Positions 24,712 to 38,326 of a DNA stretch of 64,000 nt are shown in pieces (within the stretch, counting starts at the first letter, position 1; each line of letters starts with the position of its first letter). Below the pieces are notes generated by a model. That model was given only the letters and a program-made list of their open reading frames with translations. It did no database searches and was not told the DNA's origin. The DNA is from Arbacia lixula (lineage: Eukaryota > Echinodermata > Echinoidea > Arbacioida > Arbaciidae). The position numbers were made by a program, and so were the translations under genes. The stretch spans positions 6,650,843 to 6,714,842 of the forward strand of contig OZ022585.1 of NCBI GenBank assembly GCA_963669155.1. The letters run 5' to 3'.

Positions 24712-25060
24712 CACTCTTGATGCCTGTTTGAAACCGCGTGTGCATGTAGGCTTAAAGGGAATATACTGTACTGGGAAGACAAACAAACTTCAAAAGGTGA
24801 AAACATGAGCAATCTTCTTAACAATGGTCTTAAATTCATTTAGTGTCCATTTTAGAAACTAGCTGAAAGTTATTTGCCCGCAAATGGTCCAAATTTGGAG
24901 TAATAAGTGATTAATCCTCATATTCTCAAAATGTTAAGACCATGGGCGAGAAGATTGCTCACAACCATCTTTTTAGGGCTTTTTGTCTTCCCGGTACAGT
25001 ATTTTCTCTTTAAACAGCCTTCTGGGGTGACCCACGAGAGGTCGGCATTCCTTTTCTGAC
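24712..25060 (-). mobile_element. Older SINE-tail-like repeat split by a MITE-B insertion
   Basis: The flanks (TTGATGCCTGTTTGAAACCG and CTGGGGTGACCCACGAGAGG) together match blocks in tandem units 2 and 3 (GGTGAACCACGAGCAGTCGG) and in the SINE near 34644. MITE-B (24756-25009) interrupts them exactly at TTAA. Confidence 0.6.
24756..25009. mobile_element. MITE-B copy nested in an older repeat
   Basis: Starts AGGGAATATACTGTACTGGG and ends with the inverse. TTAA occurs on both sides (24752-24755, 25010-25013). The right half is shortened compared with the 13671 copy. Confidence 0.85.
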
Positions 25061-25632
25061 CTCTCCTTTGATTGTGACCTTTTGTGACCCTTTGACTGTG
25101 ACCCGTATTTAAAGATTGTCCGTCCCTTTTGCAAGCTTAAAATTTGAAATCGTCTATCACGATCGTAAATTGAAGAAAGTGTGATTCAAGACCATTTCTA
25201 AGAATATAGCTCTTTGAAGCATTCTGTATATGTAAAAATTTCAGCCGTTAAATTTCAAACCGACTTTTTTCGTACTACGAAAAAAGTGTTAGTCTTTGTT
25301 ACAGCATCTATATGGTTATTATGCATGTATGAAATCCTAATTGTATGAGTAATTACCAAACTTTGGAGATGATTCCTTCTAAAGAACAATTTTTTTTCAT
25401 AATGCGTTTTATAGTTTAATAAACAGATTAATCAATTAAGCACATATTTCAACACAGACTGCTAAGAGCCTGAGGTAAAGACTATTAATCAGACGTTGTT
25501 TACGTGCATTATTTGAATTTTACACTACGTATCAGTTTCAAATTATGAATATATAGCTTGCTAACACTTCTCCATATGTTTTGCCAATGTTTCGATGGTT
25601 TTGTGGTGATCTGAAAAAGGGACGGACTGTCT
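25061..25632. other. Intergenic, nothing recognised
   Basis: No feature identified. Confidence 0.5.
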
Positions 25633-25636
25633 TTAA

Positions 25637-26135
25637 GGGGAAATTCCACCCTGACATTAAGTTTCTTTCGATAAAACCAGACGCATCAAAGAAACAGTTA
25701 GTGAAGGTTTGATGAAAATCGTCAAAGGATAACAAATTTTTATGATCTTTTAAACTTTTGATTTTGTGACGTCACGTGCGAGGTACTCTCCCAAATTTTG
25801 TGGACACTCCTTTTTGGTAATATGCATTTTCTCGGAAAGACATGCATACTTTTACCTGTGCATTTGATACATCTTTAGAAATAGTTTTTTTTTTCACACA
25901 TACCTGTATAAAAAATAGTCCGGTTATCCATATAAAAAAAAAATAGCAACGTATGGAAATATACTGCACACACCTCGACAACAGCTCGCACGTGACGTCA
26001 CAAAATTGGAATTTGTAAAGATCATAACTTTCTTATCCGTTGATGGATTTTCGTCAAACCTTCACTTACTGTATATGTTTCTTTCATGTTTCTGCTGTTA
26101 TTGAAAACAACTTATCTTCAGGGCGAACTATCCCT
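25637..26135. mobile_element. MITE-A copy 2, complete, TTAA duplication
   Basis: TTAA (25633-25636) precedes GGGGAAATTCCACCCTGA. The right end TCAGGGCGAACTATCCCT is followed by TTAA (26136-26139). It is about 499 bp, with subterminal inverted blocks (ATAAC..TTATCC..TTGATG) and a GTGACGTCAC motif near each end. It has no coding capacity. Confidence 0.85.
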
Positions 26136-26139
26136 TTAA

Positions 26140-26258
26140 AGGGAAAAAAAGCCTTCAAAATGTAATTGTCAATACATGAATTTAAGACCATTGACAAGAA
26201 GATTGCTAACAATTACATTTTGAAGGCTTTTTTGCCTTCCCAGTACAGTATATTCCCT
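26140..26258. mobile_element. MITE-B short copy abutting MITE-A
   Basis: The element starts AGGGAAAAAAAGCCTTC and ends CAGTATATTCCCT. It is flanked by TTAA at 26136-26139 and 26259-26262. The left TTAA is also the right flank of MITE-A copy 2. Internal sequence is deleted compared with 13671-14035. Confidence 0.8.
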
Positions 26259-26262
26259 TTAA

Positions 26263-27070
26263 TGTCCTTTCGAGTGATGTGTTAGATAAGTGTACTTGAC
26301 CATGGTGGTATAGTCCTAGCACGTACACTTATAACCGTGGTGACAGTGAGGGCGGTAATAGACGTGAATGATCTGACTTTGTGCAGGGTCAAGGATATCG
26401 GGTTGCGAAGCGCTTAGACATTTTGTCAGTGTGTTTCAGCTTCATCAGGGTTATACTTTGATTGGTGGTTGTGGACATTGATTGTGCAGTAAGTTCTCTA
26501 CTTTTGTGTTTTTCTGGAGCAGCCCAGCTCCCACTATTGTGATAAATGTGATGATTTTTTAAAAATGTTTTTGAACGCTATATACCATGATATACAATAC
26601 TTCTTTAATACAGTACACCATGTATGTAATCCTTTCAAGGACTGTACGTTTATCATTTCGAAATTGCTCTCAAAAGAGCTGCTCAGAGGCGAGTGAGAGC
26701 GTGTGAGAATACAAAGCACCGATACTGAGACTCAAGGGTCGTTCTCAGGGTATTATTTCGAAGATGTTCGCTTTGAAAAGAACTGCTGCTCGCCGTTTCG
26801 ATATGCTTTACATTTTGTACGCCAAAATGCGCTGTACGCCAAAATGCGCCACATGTCGTGATCCGTTTTGCATGAAAGTGTCACGCTATTTGTCCGATGT
26901 AATTTATAACGTCTTATAATTTTGTACTGTTATTGGGAACAATTCCGCGACCCTTCTTATTTGGCTTTTTATCGTTTGATTCGTTTGTTACTTACGTTAC
27001 ACGCACGTATTAAACGCAACTTAAGCGCAACGCAACTCGAATATTTGGGGTTAATCCACCAGAGTTTCGG
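26263..27070 (+). other. Upstream region of SLC17 gene; possible 5' UTR exon
   Basis: A good splice donor, GCA then GTAAGTTCTC, lies at 26489. The sequence before it could be a non-coding or N-terminal first exon spliced to the acceptor at 27876. No TATA box or recognisable N-terminal coding sequence is visible, so this is a suggestion only. Confidence 0.25.
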
Positions 27071-27257
27071 GGTATAGTAAGCAAATAATCAACGTTGGTG
27101 AAGGTGATGGGACGAACTATCACTTCCGAGGCGATCTAGATGTAGCTATCTTTCCAAAGCGCAGCTGAGAAAAGATAGCGTATACATTCAGATCGCCGAG
27201 GAAGTGATAGTTCGTTTTATTGCCTGAAACCAAAAGTTGATTATTTGCTTTATATTC
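27071..27257. mobile_element. Palindromic MITE-like element upstream of SLC17 gene
   Basis: GCAAATAATCAAC and GTTGATTATTTGC are outer inverted repeats. GAACTATCACTTCC.AGGCGATCT and AGATCGCCGAGGAAGTGATAGTTC are inner ones. A small CTATCTTT..AAAGATAG stem sits at the centre. No coding capacity. Confidence 0.7.
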
Positions 27258-27876
27258 CACATCTGAAAGCAACTATGTATACCAAAAATGACAATTTGAC
27301 GTACAAAAGCAATGTTTATTTCTCTACCTAACCCCGAGCCGCTGCCAAGGGAGAACACGCGTATAGGACGCGCGTTAGGACGCGTCAGTAGGAGCTACTG
27401 TTCAATTGGTAGTCCGAGTGTAACGCACCTTTATTTCGCGCGTACTCAAAATATTCATCACGCATTAGGACTGTGAGGAGTGAAGAGATCAGCGAAACCA
27501 AAAAGTACTATCACCTAGAGTGTAACGAACTTTTCTTCTCAGGTGATCAGATGGGAAAAACTACGCTTCATCACGTGATCAACTCTTAACAAATCATATA
27601 GCAGCATTCTTAATATGTGGAATATAATTGCTTTTAATGGAATTCGGATTTAATGGATTGTCTACGTTTGATGTTAGAACTTAATTAGCATTAATCTAAC
27701 GTAATATTGTTTGCAAGGTGGCTCAGGAATTTGTGTGGCAGGAAAAGATTTAATCTTTTATATGCTACTTGTGAATTTATTCACAATTTACAGTGCATTC
27801 ACAAATAGTACTCATTAATTGTAGAGGCCCAGTTGCCTGATGTTCAACGCATTAATGTGACGTCTCTTACAAACAG

Positions 27877-28113
27877 ATGATGTTAATGCTCCGTGGCATC
27901 GTCACCTTCATCGCCTTTCTCGGCGTGGTCTTCGGCCTGATGCTCCGCACAAACCTCTCGGTTGCCATCACGGTGATGACGAGGCAATGCCACAGGAATC
28001 TGACTATAAATGCAAGCGCGGCGTCGGCGTCGTCGGATAAGAGCTATGACGTCACAATGGGCAATGACGTCATGATATCGGAGCCTTCGATAATGAGCGA
28101 CTGTGATTTGGAT
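27877..28113 (+). CDS. SLC17 exon 1: TM1 and glycosylated luminal loop
   Basis: Residues 1-79. TM1 is followed by LRTNLSVAI, then a Ser-rich loop with two N-glycosylation sequons (NLT, NAS). The donor is GAT then GTGGGTGAC, phase 0. This is the only nearby donor that keeps frame with exon 2. An in-frame TAA lies at 27853, with no ATG between it and 27877. Confidence 0.85.
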
Positions 28114-31100
28114 GTGGGTGACTTTGTGTTCATGTTTGCGGTATAAAGAGATAAGATTGGGGTTTTTAACGAAGCTGTTCTTAAGCTAAGAACGACTTAA
28201 CGCACGACTGGTGATCATTTCTTCTGCTAAATCAGCGTCTCATTGATTTTGATTCCCATCAGCTAAAGTTGAAACCTGATGTTTGTAAATTGAAATACCT
28301 GTTGTTAAGAAGTATCTGAAGACAAAGTTTATGATTTGTCGAAGTTGATTAGGATTGTCGGAAATTAGCTCCCATTAGATCTATGTTGAAACAGGAACAA
28401 ATTCTGATTTAGCACGAGAAAGGGTAACCAGTCATGTATAAGGTCGTTCTTAGCTTAAGAACAGCTTGGTGAAACACCTCCATGGTATAGGAAGATGTAT
28501 AGCTTTATGATAATAGTACACTGGCAAACGCGTCAAAAGTGTAGAACAACTATTTTGCAAAGGTATGTAACTCACTAACGCCCGATAAATATTATCGTTG
28601 ACGAAATTAATCTTGGTCATGATGAAACCTTTTTACTCCTTTCTTGAGTTTAACTATCGTACACGGCAGTTGGCACTATGCAATGCAATGTTGATATCAC
28701 GAATTAATTATCTATGACACTTGAAAATAAATCCTGATAGGAACATGAACGTCCTTCGTCATCAGTGTAAGGTAGTTTCCCCATTACATGTGTTCCCTTT
28801 AACAATGTTTGAAACATTTTTCTCATACCATAACATATTGTGTCCCAACATATTTTGCGTGCTATGGACCACGCATGTTTGAAATATGGCATATACGACT
28901 CTCCGTCTTCTTCGACCACTTGTCATTTGTAACGTGCTGGTACTACTGGTAGCTCGCTCAACATAAACGGTCATGTATTTGATACGCTGTCTAAATTATG
29001 TTTTTCTTTCCCTTACTTTCTTTGAGCGAGAATCATATGTCCCGTGCCTTCCCTCCCTTCGCACGATACGTGACATATATTACATAAGTCATTTGAGTTG
29101 TCTTTTTAATGAATAACTAAGAAGGGATCCATCGAGCGTGCTTGGCGTAGCACTCCTTCATTTGGTATTCTATCCGTCGATTAAATACTTAAGTTTGTTA
29201 ACTCGAAGATCCACAGCAAAGGGAAGCATAAAATACAAAAGGAGTCAACGAAGTCAACACTTTTTGCGGTTATATGGGGTTGCATGATAGAATTTAACAT
29301 TTGAATGCTTTTTTCTCGCAGGTGGAAGGCGAGTTCGATTGGACTCCGAAAACACAGGAGCTGCTTCTTTCTGCGTTCTACTTGGGCTACGCTCTGCCGC
29401 AGTTCCCTTTGGGCTACTTGGCGGACAGGTTTAGTGGGAAATGGATGATATTCGCGGGAACCTTGGGGTCTGCATTCTTTCATCTGCTAGGACCGATTTC
29501 AGCGCGAACAAGCGTGGTCTTTTTCTTCGCTACCCAATTTATGGCCGGCTTTTTTCAGGTAAGTTCAAGTATTGAGTTAGAATTAACATGAAAAGAGAAG
29601 CGTAATAGAGAGACGTGTATTGGTAAAGAGTATCAGAGTGTTTGTGTTTGTGTGTGTGTGTGTGTGCGTCTGTGTATATTTGTTTATGTGTGTGAGCGCG
29701 CGTTTGTGTGGGTGTGTTCTTGTGTATGTAAGTTGTTCCGTCGGCAAATTGATAAAAGCCGAGAAATGCCCGTCGGTAAATCATTTGAAGGTTTAACAAA
29801 TTACCTCAATATTGACGGAACTATCCCATTTGCAGAAGTCATGAAACTAAATAGGAATCAGCAGTGTAGCCTAACAAATAACGTGTATGAAATTTCACAG
29901 TATCATAGCTTAAGAAACCTTTTCAAGAAAACCGAACAAACTACTGTGGTTTACGTTTGAAACATCGTCTATATTCTTAATTGTACTGCCCCTGTCAGTT
30001 TGCAATGCGGCGGGCAGCGAGCGTTGCTTCCATTGAACGCATGCACTGTGCTGCGGACAATAGCGGACAACGTTCCCCAGTCTCTAGGCTACAAGAATCG
30101 GAAGGTTTCTGACGACCCGTCCAAAAGCTTGAAATCCAGCGATCGCTATACTTCCGCTTAAAACCAGTTTCCAGATCTATTTTTGGGAGTGAAGTTGCAT
30201 TTTCCATGTTCATTTTTTAACCTGCACGAGGGCTACCCTGTCTTTTAAGTTTTCATATAACTTCCACTTGTGTTTTCCTTGCTAGGGCGGATTACTTCCC
30301 GGGATGAATTGTATCGTCAACAATTGGTCTCCGGTACATGAACACACGAGGACAATAACCACAATAGTAGCAGGTAAGGGGTCGTGTTTACACAATAACC
30401 CATATTCACACAGGTGGTTTAAATTAGACCGCATACTAAATGTAGAGTGACATTGATGATTCGAACAGATGATGGTCGTTAGTTTCCATATATGAGATTA
30501 TTTCAATGGACGGAAGGACTCTTAAAACATAATTTGTTTTGTTGGTAATTGCGTCCTCGCCTGAACAAACTTCAGCAGTGAACTCATTTCCTATTAGTCT
30601 GTGGGTCTGTTACAAAAATGTTTAAGTTTTTGTTACAAAAATATTACAAAAATATTAAAGTTTTTGTTTAACTTGCTCTCATTTTTTTTATTTCTGCATC
30701 AGTTGGGATAGCACTTGGTACAAATGATCTTTGGGTAATACCACGTGTGTTGATGAAGTTAAAGGTCATCTCGGTACCATTTTAAATATTTAAACAAAAA
30801 AACGTAGCACCGTTTATCGATTGCGAAATCAGGCGAGAATAGTGGTTTGCGAAACTTTAAAAAAAATACGAAAAGTTGTCAGTGAGTTAATTTGAACACA
30901 TATCTATTTCATTTATTGCGAATATCACAACTGTGAAGCTAGTGCAACATTTGTATTCCTTATGTGCTCTGTTCTTACTCATTACGTGCATAAAGACAGG
31001 CAATTATCCCTAAAGTTGGTATGGTTGAGGTCGTGCATGATATTAGTCGATGCACTAAACTAGGCATGGTATTTCATGATTTTGTGGAAACAAGTTATAT

Positions 31101-34100
31101 CTAGATATGAATAGAAATGAATCTGATCATCTGGATTAACTGGTTTGAAAAAGAGAACAGTTTCACGTCCGATCCGGGACGCTTCTTCAGCTCGTCTAAA
31201 ATGGCGGGAAGACAACATCAATTGTGCGTCGCCAACCGGTAACGGCAACAACGAATTCCCTCCAGTTCAGACAGCTGAAAAAGCGTCCCGGATCGGACGT
31301 AAAACTGTTCTCCGTTTCAAACCAGTAAGCCCAAGTGATCAGATTCACTATTCACAATTTGTAATTCTTCCTGGATGAATCAAAACTTACATAAGTTTAT
31401 CAAGTTATATCTAAGCACGGCATTCGTTCATATAGACAAAAGACTGTTGATATCGACACCACTGCAGAATCCCCGCTGCGGTGTCCCCAAGGCATGGAAA
31501 TAGAATATTCTCAGCTTGCGAGCACCAACACAGCAGTAGAGTGAGTGCAAAATAATACTAGAATGCATAACATTTCGTGAAAATGTGCTTTCGAATCCCG
31601 CCAATGTTATCAAATAAAAGATTAACTATTTCTTCCACTGCCATATAATCAATGCTACGGCAAACGATACGACTCTGCGACTGGCTGAATCGTAGGACCC
31701 CATCATAGGATTTGTACAAGTAGGTGGCGTTATATTTCTAGTTATTAGCTCTTACGACTGCAAAATCGTTGCAAAATCGTATCGTGTGCGATGGCCTTTA
31801 CATCAAGAACTCTGAAATGGTACCACGTGTCTTCTCCTATTTCTATAGGACTGGCCATCGGCCCTGTTGTGGGACAGGCTTTGACCGGAGTCGTGTGCAA
31901 ACACCTCGGCTGGGCTGTTTCCTTCTACATGAATGGTAAGTAAACTGCGACAGTGTTCATTTATTGTGGGTCTCAACGTATCTGTCTAGTAATATTGATG
32001 ATGATAAAAATAATAATACACATTACCGCGCTTAATAATTTGTTTCTAAGCTCTCTATAGTGTTATTGTCCGTGCGGCTATTGACAAAGGGATTACCCTT
32101 GGAATGAAGAAAGCCAGAACAAAAGCAACAGCTAATACAATTTGTCATCATCTTCATTGTTTTTTTCTTCTTCTCGTTTTTTGTCTTGCCTGCACAATGT
32201 TCGGCAGAGACCTAGTAATCACTTTTGCATCACTTTTCTTTTAAATAAGGGTATTATCATTGTTCCGATTATTTAATATGTCTATGTTTACAATAACTCC
32301 CGCAGCTGCTTTTAGTTTAGCGTGGGCTCTTCTCTGGGCTATGTCCATCACGGAAGGCCCCGAACAGCACCCGTGTATCTCGGCTAGGGAGAAGGACTAT
32401 ATCGTCAGAACGAGGGCCCCCCGCAGTACCACGGTGGGTAACCACACCCTACAGTACAATCAAAGCCCGGTGGTGATTCACCAAGCTGTTCTTAAGCTAA
32501 GAACTACTTTACGCATGACTGGTGATCATTTCTTAGTTTTCATTTTTCATAATTCATATCGATCTATTTAGGCAACAAATTTTTACACAGTTAGAACATA
32601 TAATTATGATGTCTACTAGAGAAACTAAATTTTGAAGTGAGACGAACTGCATGAAAAGTACGGTCAAGCTTGCAATGTACACTGTTAGGACAATGCCATT
32701 TGGTTATCAAGGATAACTTGTCGAGTGTAGGTTAATAAGCATATCACCGGCATATAGCAGTCGCAATAACAGTACAACAGATGGACTTGACAGTGGACTG
32801 ACCACTAACACAAATAAATAGATAAACAGATAAAACAAATATACTGCGCATGTACTTTGCGAGTTGGAGGTTATCTGGAAATGCATAAACCATCTTACAT
32901 ACCCATAATCTAGTATCGGTATGCATCAGCGCTGAACTCTTGAGTCAATAGTGTTATCAGCAGTTAATATGAGAGCACATGTCGTATAGAGGGCACGCTA
33001 AACTCGGTCATATTAGTCAATAATTATCTTACCACTGTGACTATTTTGTTCCTCGACATAATTTCTGTTGGCTAATAACATGGAACAAGAATGGTCATGA
33101 AATAAAGTGCCAAACGCAGATAGCAGGGTAGCCTATTCTGTCCTTTTCTGGTGTTTCAAACAATATTTGACAGGATATGGACATTTCTGCGATTATAGAG
33201 TACCAAAGTGGTGTCGTCATATGGGCATGTTGTCAAGACACCTGGTTCTAAACAAAATCACTGCAGTAAGGGGTTAACTGGCCCATGCTGTTTGGCCGGC
33301 TAGTGTCGGGCACTCCCAATTAGTGTCCCCGCTGTGATCACCACTGCTAGCTCTACCCGCATAGTTTAGAACCAGTTGTATTGATAATATGCTCAAATGA
33401 CGTCACACTCCGATACTCTATTGAGTTTTACGCGAAAATGTATAAAGTCGTTATTATTTGACGAAATCAAAATAAGCATTCTTATCAGATTGAATTAACC
33501 ACAGTCATGAACAAGTTTGAATTTAGAAAAAATATCACATTAATTGGAAAATATCGTTTACTGTAATTAAGTGTCATTATTAATTACGTGACGTTATCGT
33601 TATCCATTATAAGAGTGTCGTTGTTGTTAAATTTCCAGACCTTAAAACTACCACTGGTTGCCATGGTGACGTCGGTGCCCCTGTTTGGTCTCAGTGCGGC
33701 AGCGTTTGCAACCACGGGTTTTGCAATGACCTTATTCATCACCAACATACCACTCTACATGAAACACATTCTGCATTACGACATAGTGTTTGTAAGTTGA
33801 CTTTTACTTTTTTGGCAATATTGTTGTATAGTTTGGGAGCGCAAACTCTATGGAGTTGGTGAGTCGGGGTAAAAGATTGTCAGGCTAAAAAGAGTAACTC
33901 TCATTTATCATGTTTGTACATGCCTCCTGGTATTGAAGTTACTCAAGACGAGCGCGACGAGAGAGAATTGGACGCAGAGAGCAGTGGGAGCGTATTTTAC
34001 ATTTAATTTTTAGCATGACGCACACGCCTGAAAGTAGAAAGTTCACCCGTTTATTTTGAACATGCAAAAAACAAGCGTACGGCTTGGCGCTGATGGTTTC

Positions 34101-37100
34101 TTCCGTCATTGAAGGTTTCCAATGCGTCATCATACGTCTAAAACCTTGGATGCAAACTATTGTACTCCGCTCTTCTCTGTGACCATCGCAATGAAATGTG
34201 GTTAATCATATTATTACACCAAACAGGGACATTTCTTATTACCTGTGTGATAACATACAATTATGTATAAAAGGTGGAACATGTGATTGTTAATTTAAAA
34301 ACTGTTTTGACAAGAGAGAAAAGCTACAAAAGAATATTTTTTTCATGTATGGTGTAAATTCTAGGTCACAGTGAAGATTTTTATGTCACAAAGGAGATTG
34401 ATATATTATTTTTACGCTTCATGCAATAGTTTCCTCTTCAGGATTTTATAAAAATGGTAAAATAAGTAAATCTGATATCACCATGTCTCCACATTGCATC
34501 ATTATATCAATGCTATAAACATTGCATAAAATACACCCCGTGACCATTATATTGTTTCATTTGTTAACATCTCGTATGGCACTTTTAATACCCGGTCGAC
34601 ACCGCTTGAAAGTTATTAAATAGCCTTCCAGCTGTCCAGGATGAGCCACGAGGGGGCCTGCAGCTCTCACTTGTTTTTCAGTTTAGCCTTTCCGGCCACT
34701 CCAGCCGGCATTTTCACCCTACTTTTAATCGAAAGGTGAAGTGAGCGTTTTTAACGTGCATAGAGTATGCCTCTTCTTCACACGTGACCTCCATTCTACG
34801 TCATATCCCAGGGACGGGGTGTTTTCCCATACGGGGGGAGTCGGAAACACAGACAACGATGTGTTTTTTTTTTTTTTGCAAGGACTTGTGTCGGACTCGA
34901 ACCCATGGCCTTGCATTGGGAAACGCCGGAATTCGCTACCACGCTGCGCTCAATTTGTCCATGTGTTATCAGTTGACAGAAAAGTGTCCATGACATTGCT
35001 TGATTTAGAACAAGTATGTAATCCTACGGTTCCGTAACATCGTCGTGATGTTTGTATCTTCTCACAGTGGACACGCGTTACAAATCTCAAGTGTTTTAAA
35101 TAATCATCGTTGAGCACCTTCAAGTAACGGAAATGGATTAGAGTATAATCATGGCGTACACTTTTCTTTATATTGGAAATAGACAATGTATTGATTCTTG
35201 TTATTTCTACATATTTCTCAGTATTTTATGGAACAAAATTGTTTTGAGTTGTAGTTTTTTGTGCTTCGTTCAGTGCGTGTTTTTTGTTAAATACAGAATT
35301 TGATATTATGTGTAAAGCAGATATATTCAATTGGAAATCGGATAGAGCCACGTTAACACATTCTATCATTACAGTATTGCTATAAACATCGCATACCAAA
35401 ACCACGTGACTTAAACATTTGTTTTCTTCATTTGTTTGTCATAGACGAATGTGTGTCAATGACATTATTTGATGTGGAACATGAAAGCGTCCTTCAGCTA
35501 AATGCGATCATTGCCTTTTTCAATCCTTAAGGGTTTTATGCCACAAACGTTCTCAGTATGTTATGGAAATGGAGTATAATAATATGGTTTAGAGCATAAA
35601 TTGAATATCCGCTTTTTGTTTACAGGTCTACTTTAACTTATTTCCAAGTAATTGATGCCACAAAATTGTTGAGGACCTATCGGAAATAGTTGAGAGCGTG
35701 TGGTCATGACAAAACTCATTACGGAAACAGACACTGCAATCTTTGTTTACTATTCTATGTATTTACAAGGTGCGCGTACGTTGAACTTGTGTTAGTTGCA
35801 GTGTGCTTTACAGGTAACCTTTGATCATTAAGTGCATTTCGTAATGGATTTTGCGGACAAAATCAAATTTGTATAAAATATTGCATGAACCACAAGTACA
35901 ACGGAAAGATGATTTTGTACATTTCAATGAAAAATTTCATATTGAACAATATAGTACCCCAGTTGATGTAAAAGAGGAACAAACAGTTGCTGTCTAGTCA
36001 AGAGTCAAGTCCAGGGGCCATATTCATGAAACCTTATTAAACACACAAAAAAAATACGCCCCCCCCCCTTAGCAAAATAGCATAACTTTTTTTTTATCGG
36101 AGAGGTTTTGGGCAAAATAATGTCGCAGGATTGTTGCTTAACTTATTGACTAACTTCTGTGTTAAAATCACATTAATCCAATCAGTCATGCACGAGTGGG
36201 CAAACTTTAAAGGCACAAATGTCACTTTTCAAATGTCACAAGGGTAATTGTTTATCCTGTTTTAACTGTACATTTTGGCATTTCTTGTGCGATTTTTAAA
36301 GTGTATGCACTCAACCATGACAGGAAAATGACTTCTTATGTTTACATAACACGTCATGTTACATCTTTGTAAAAACATCCAGAGTTTTATTTTTTTCACA
36401 AAATTGAAGGGTTTTTAAAGGTGATATTCATAGGAAATAAAATCAAATAAATAAAGTTTATTTTATAATTGAATGAGCTATCAAAGCAATTCATGCAGCT
36501 AACATGCCATGAAAGTGTTCAGTTATGTGTTTAATGAAAGTCATATTTCACTAAATTGACTCTCTTCCTGACCTACGAAATCGCCTACGGGAAAGTGGCG
36601 TTGTGTGTACGTCACAGCCGGGATATGCTTCACAATGACCATTGTGTATCACACCTGTTAATCCACTAGCAACTGCCACCACAGTTTCATTAACAATGCC
36701 TGATGCTTTTGGCGGAAAAGAAGCTGCGGATTGGCATGTGTGATGCACAATAACGCCTCCTGTTTCTTACGTCAGACCTAAAGGCCGTTTCGGATGACAG
36801 TAGGTCAAATTTGTCCCCGAGAATACGGTGATTGTTTTCACCCTAATTTCGCTTTTTGGAAAGTGATATATTGTTTGAATGTCATCCGAGCTCATTGTAT
36901 GGCTTATAAGCTTTCTGTCGATGAATATCTTCATATTTTTGGATTTTCTATGAATATCACCTTTAAAAGTTTCAAACTCAAGAGGGATGAGTATTTGTAA
37001 AAAAATTGCTCACTCAACCAGAACAATGGGGTAAAGTGTCGGGATAGGTGTTAGTGCATCGAGGGATGGGTGATTAACAATGAAAGGACATAAATTATGC

Positions 37101-38253
37101 ACCAGAAATGGAATTCATCAAAAATTCATATGACAGAATCCTAAAATTACCCTTGTGACTTTTGAAAAGGGACATTTTTCCTTTAAAATTTGACCACTCA
37201 TGCATGACTAATTAGATTAACGTGATTTTCACACAGAAGTTAGTCAATAAGAGCAATCCCGCCAAATTTGGTTGCCCAAAATTTCTTTGATAAAAAGTTA
37301 TGCTATTTTGCTTAAGAGGGGGGGGGGGGCTTACTTTTTGTGTGTGTTTAGTTGCTAAAGTGCATTCAGATGCAAAAATTGTTCCTAACTAACTAGCTTA
37401 GATCTAATCGAGTATGAAGTTTAAAATGGTCTGTGTCTTTGCAAATATCTGCTGGGTCAAAATACCACAAATCTATTTGAAATGTGAAGGTCAGTGAAAA
37501 TTTCAGATTTATTATAGGTTCTTAAACATGTTAAACATTATTGTCCTCTACGTGTTGTAATATTTACAAATTTTCCTATCGTTGAAATGATCATTAAAAG
37601 ATTATCAATGAAATTTTACTGAATGTGAACACAAAACTTTTCACATTTTTCACAAAAGTAAACATCCTTCAAATACACGGTTTGATTTAAGTTCGAACCG
37701 TTGAGCTATTATCAATTTAAGTACCGCGTGATTATTTTCATTTGGGGGACTGATATGAAGAAGGGGGTGGGGGGGGGGGGGGGGGGAAGAGCACCGCGCG
37801 TCACGTGACAAAGCTCGGCTTTTATCATTCGTTCTTTTCCCCCATGTTTATAGAGGTGTTATCTCACGAAATTCAGTCTTTGTATGCCTGATACAATGCT
37901 GTTCTTCGAGATTTGTATGCGTTATTGTTTAAAAGACTACTACTGGAACGTTTAGGGTTGATCATGAGTTAAAAATGTTTATCTCTTATCTTCCTCCCAG
38001 GTGGGCATTCTGTCAGCGCTTCCGTTTATCTGTCAGTGGATATGTTCTCTGATAGCGTCATGCATAGCTGACCACATTATACGACGTCATCTGCTAAGCA
38101 CGACGCTCGTACGGAAGTTGTCATTGAATATAGGTATGGGCAACCCCATGTATTACTTAGGGCTATCGCAGATGACACGATGCGAATAATGGATGACCCT
38201 GCGACTTCGCAGGACCAAGTCTCCCCCCCCCTCATTTCCCCTCCCCTTCCCCT

Positions 38254-38326
<73 letters not shown>

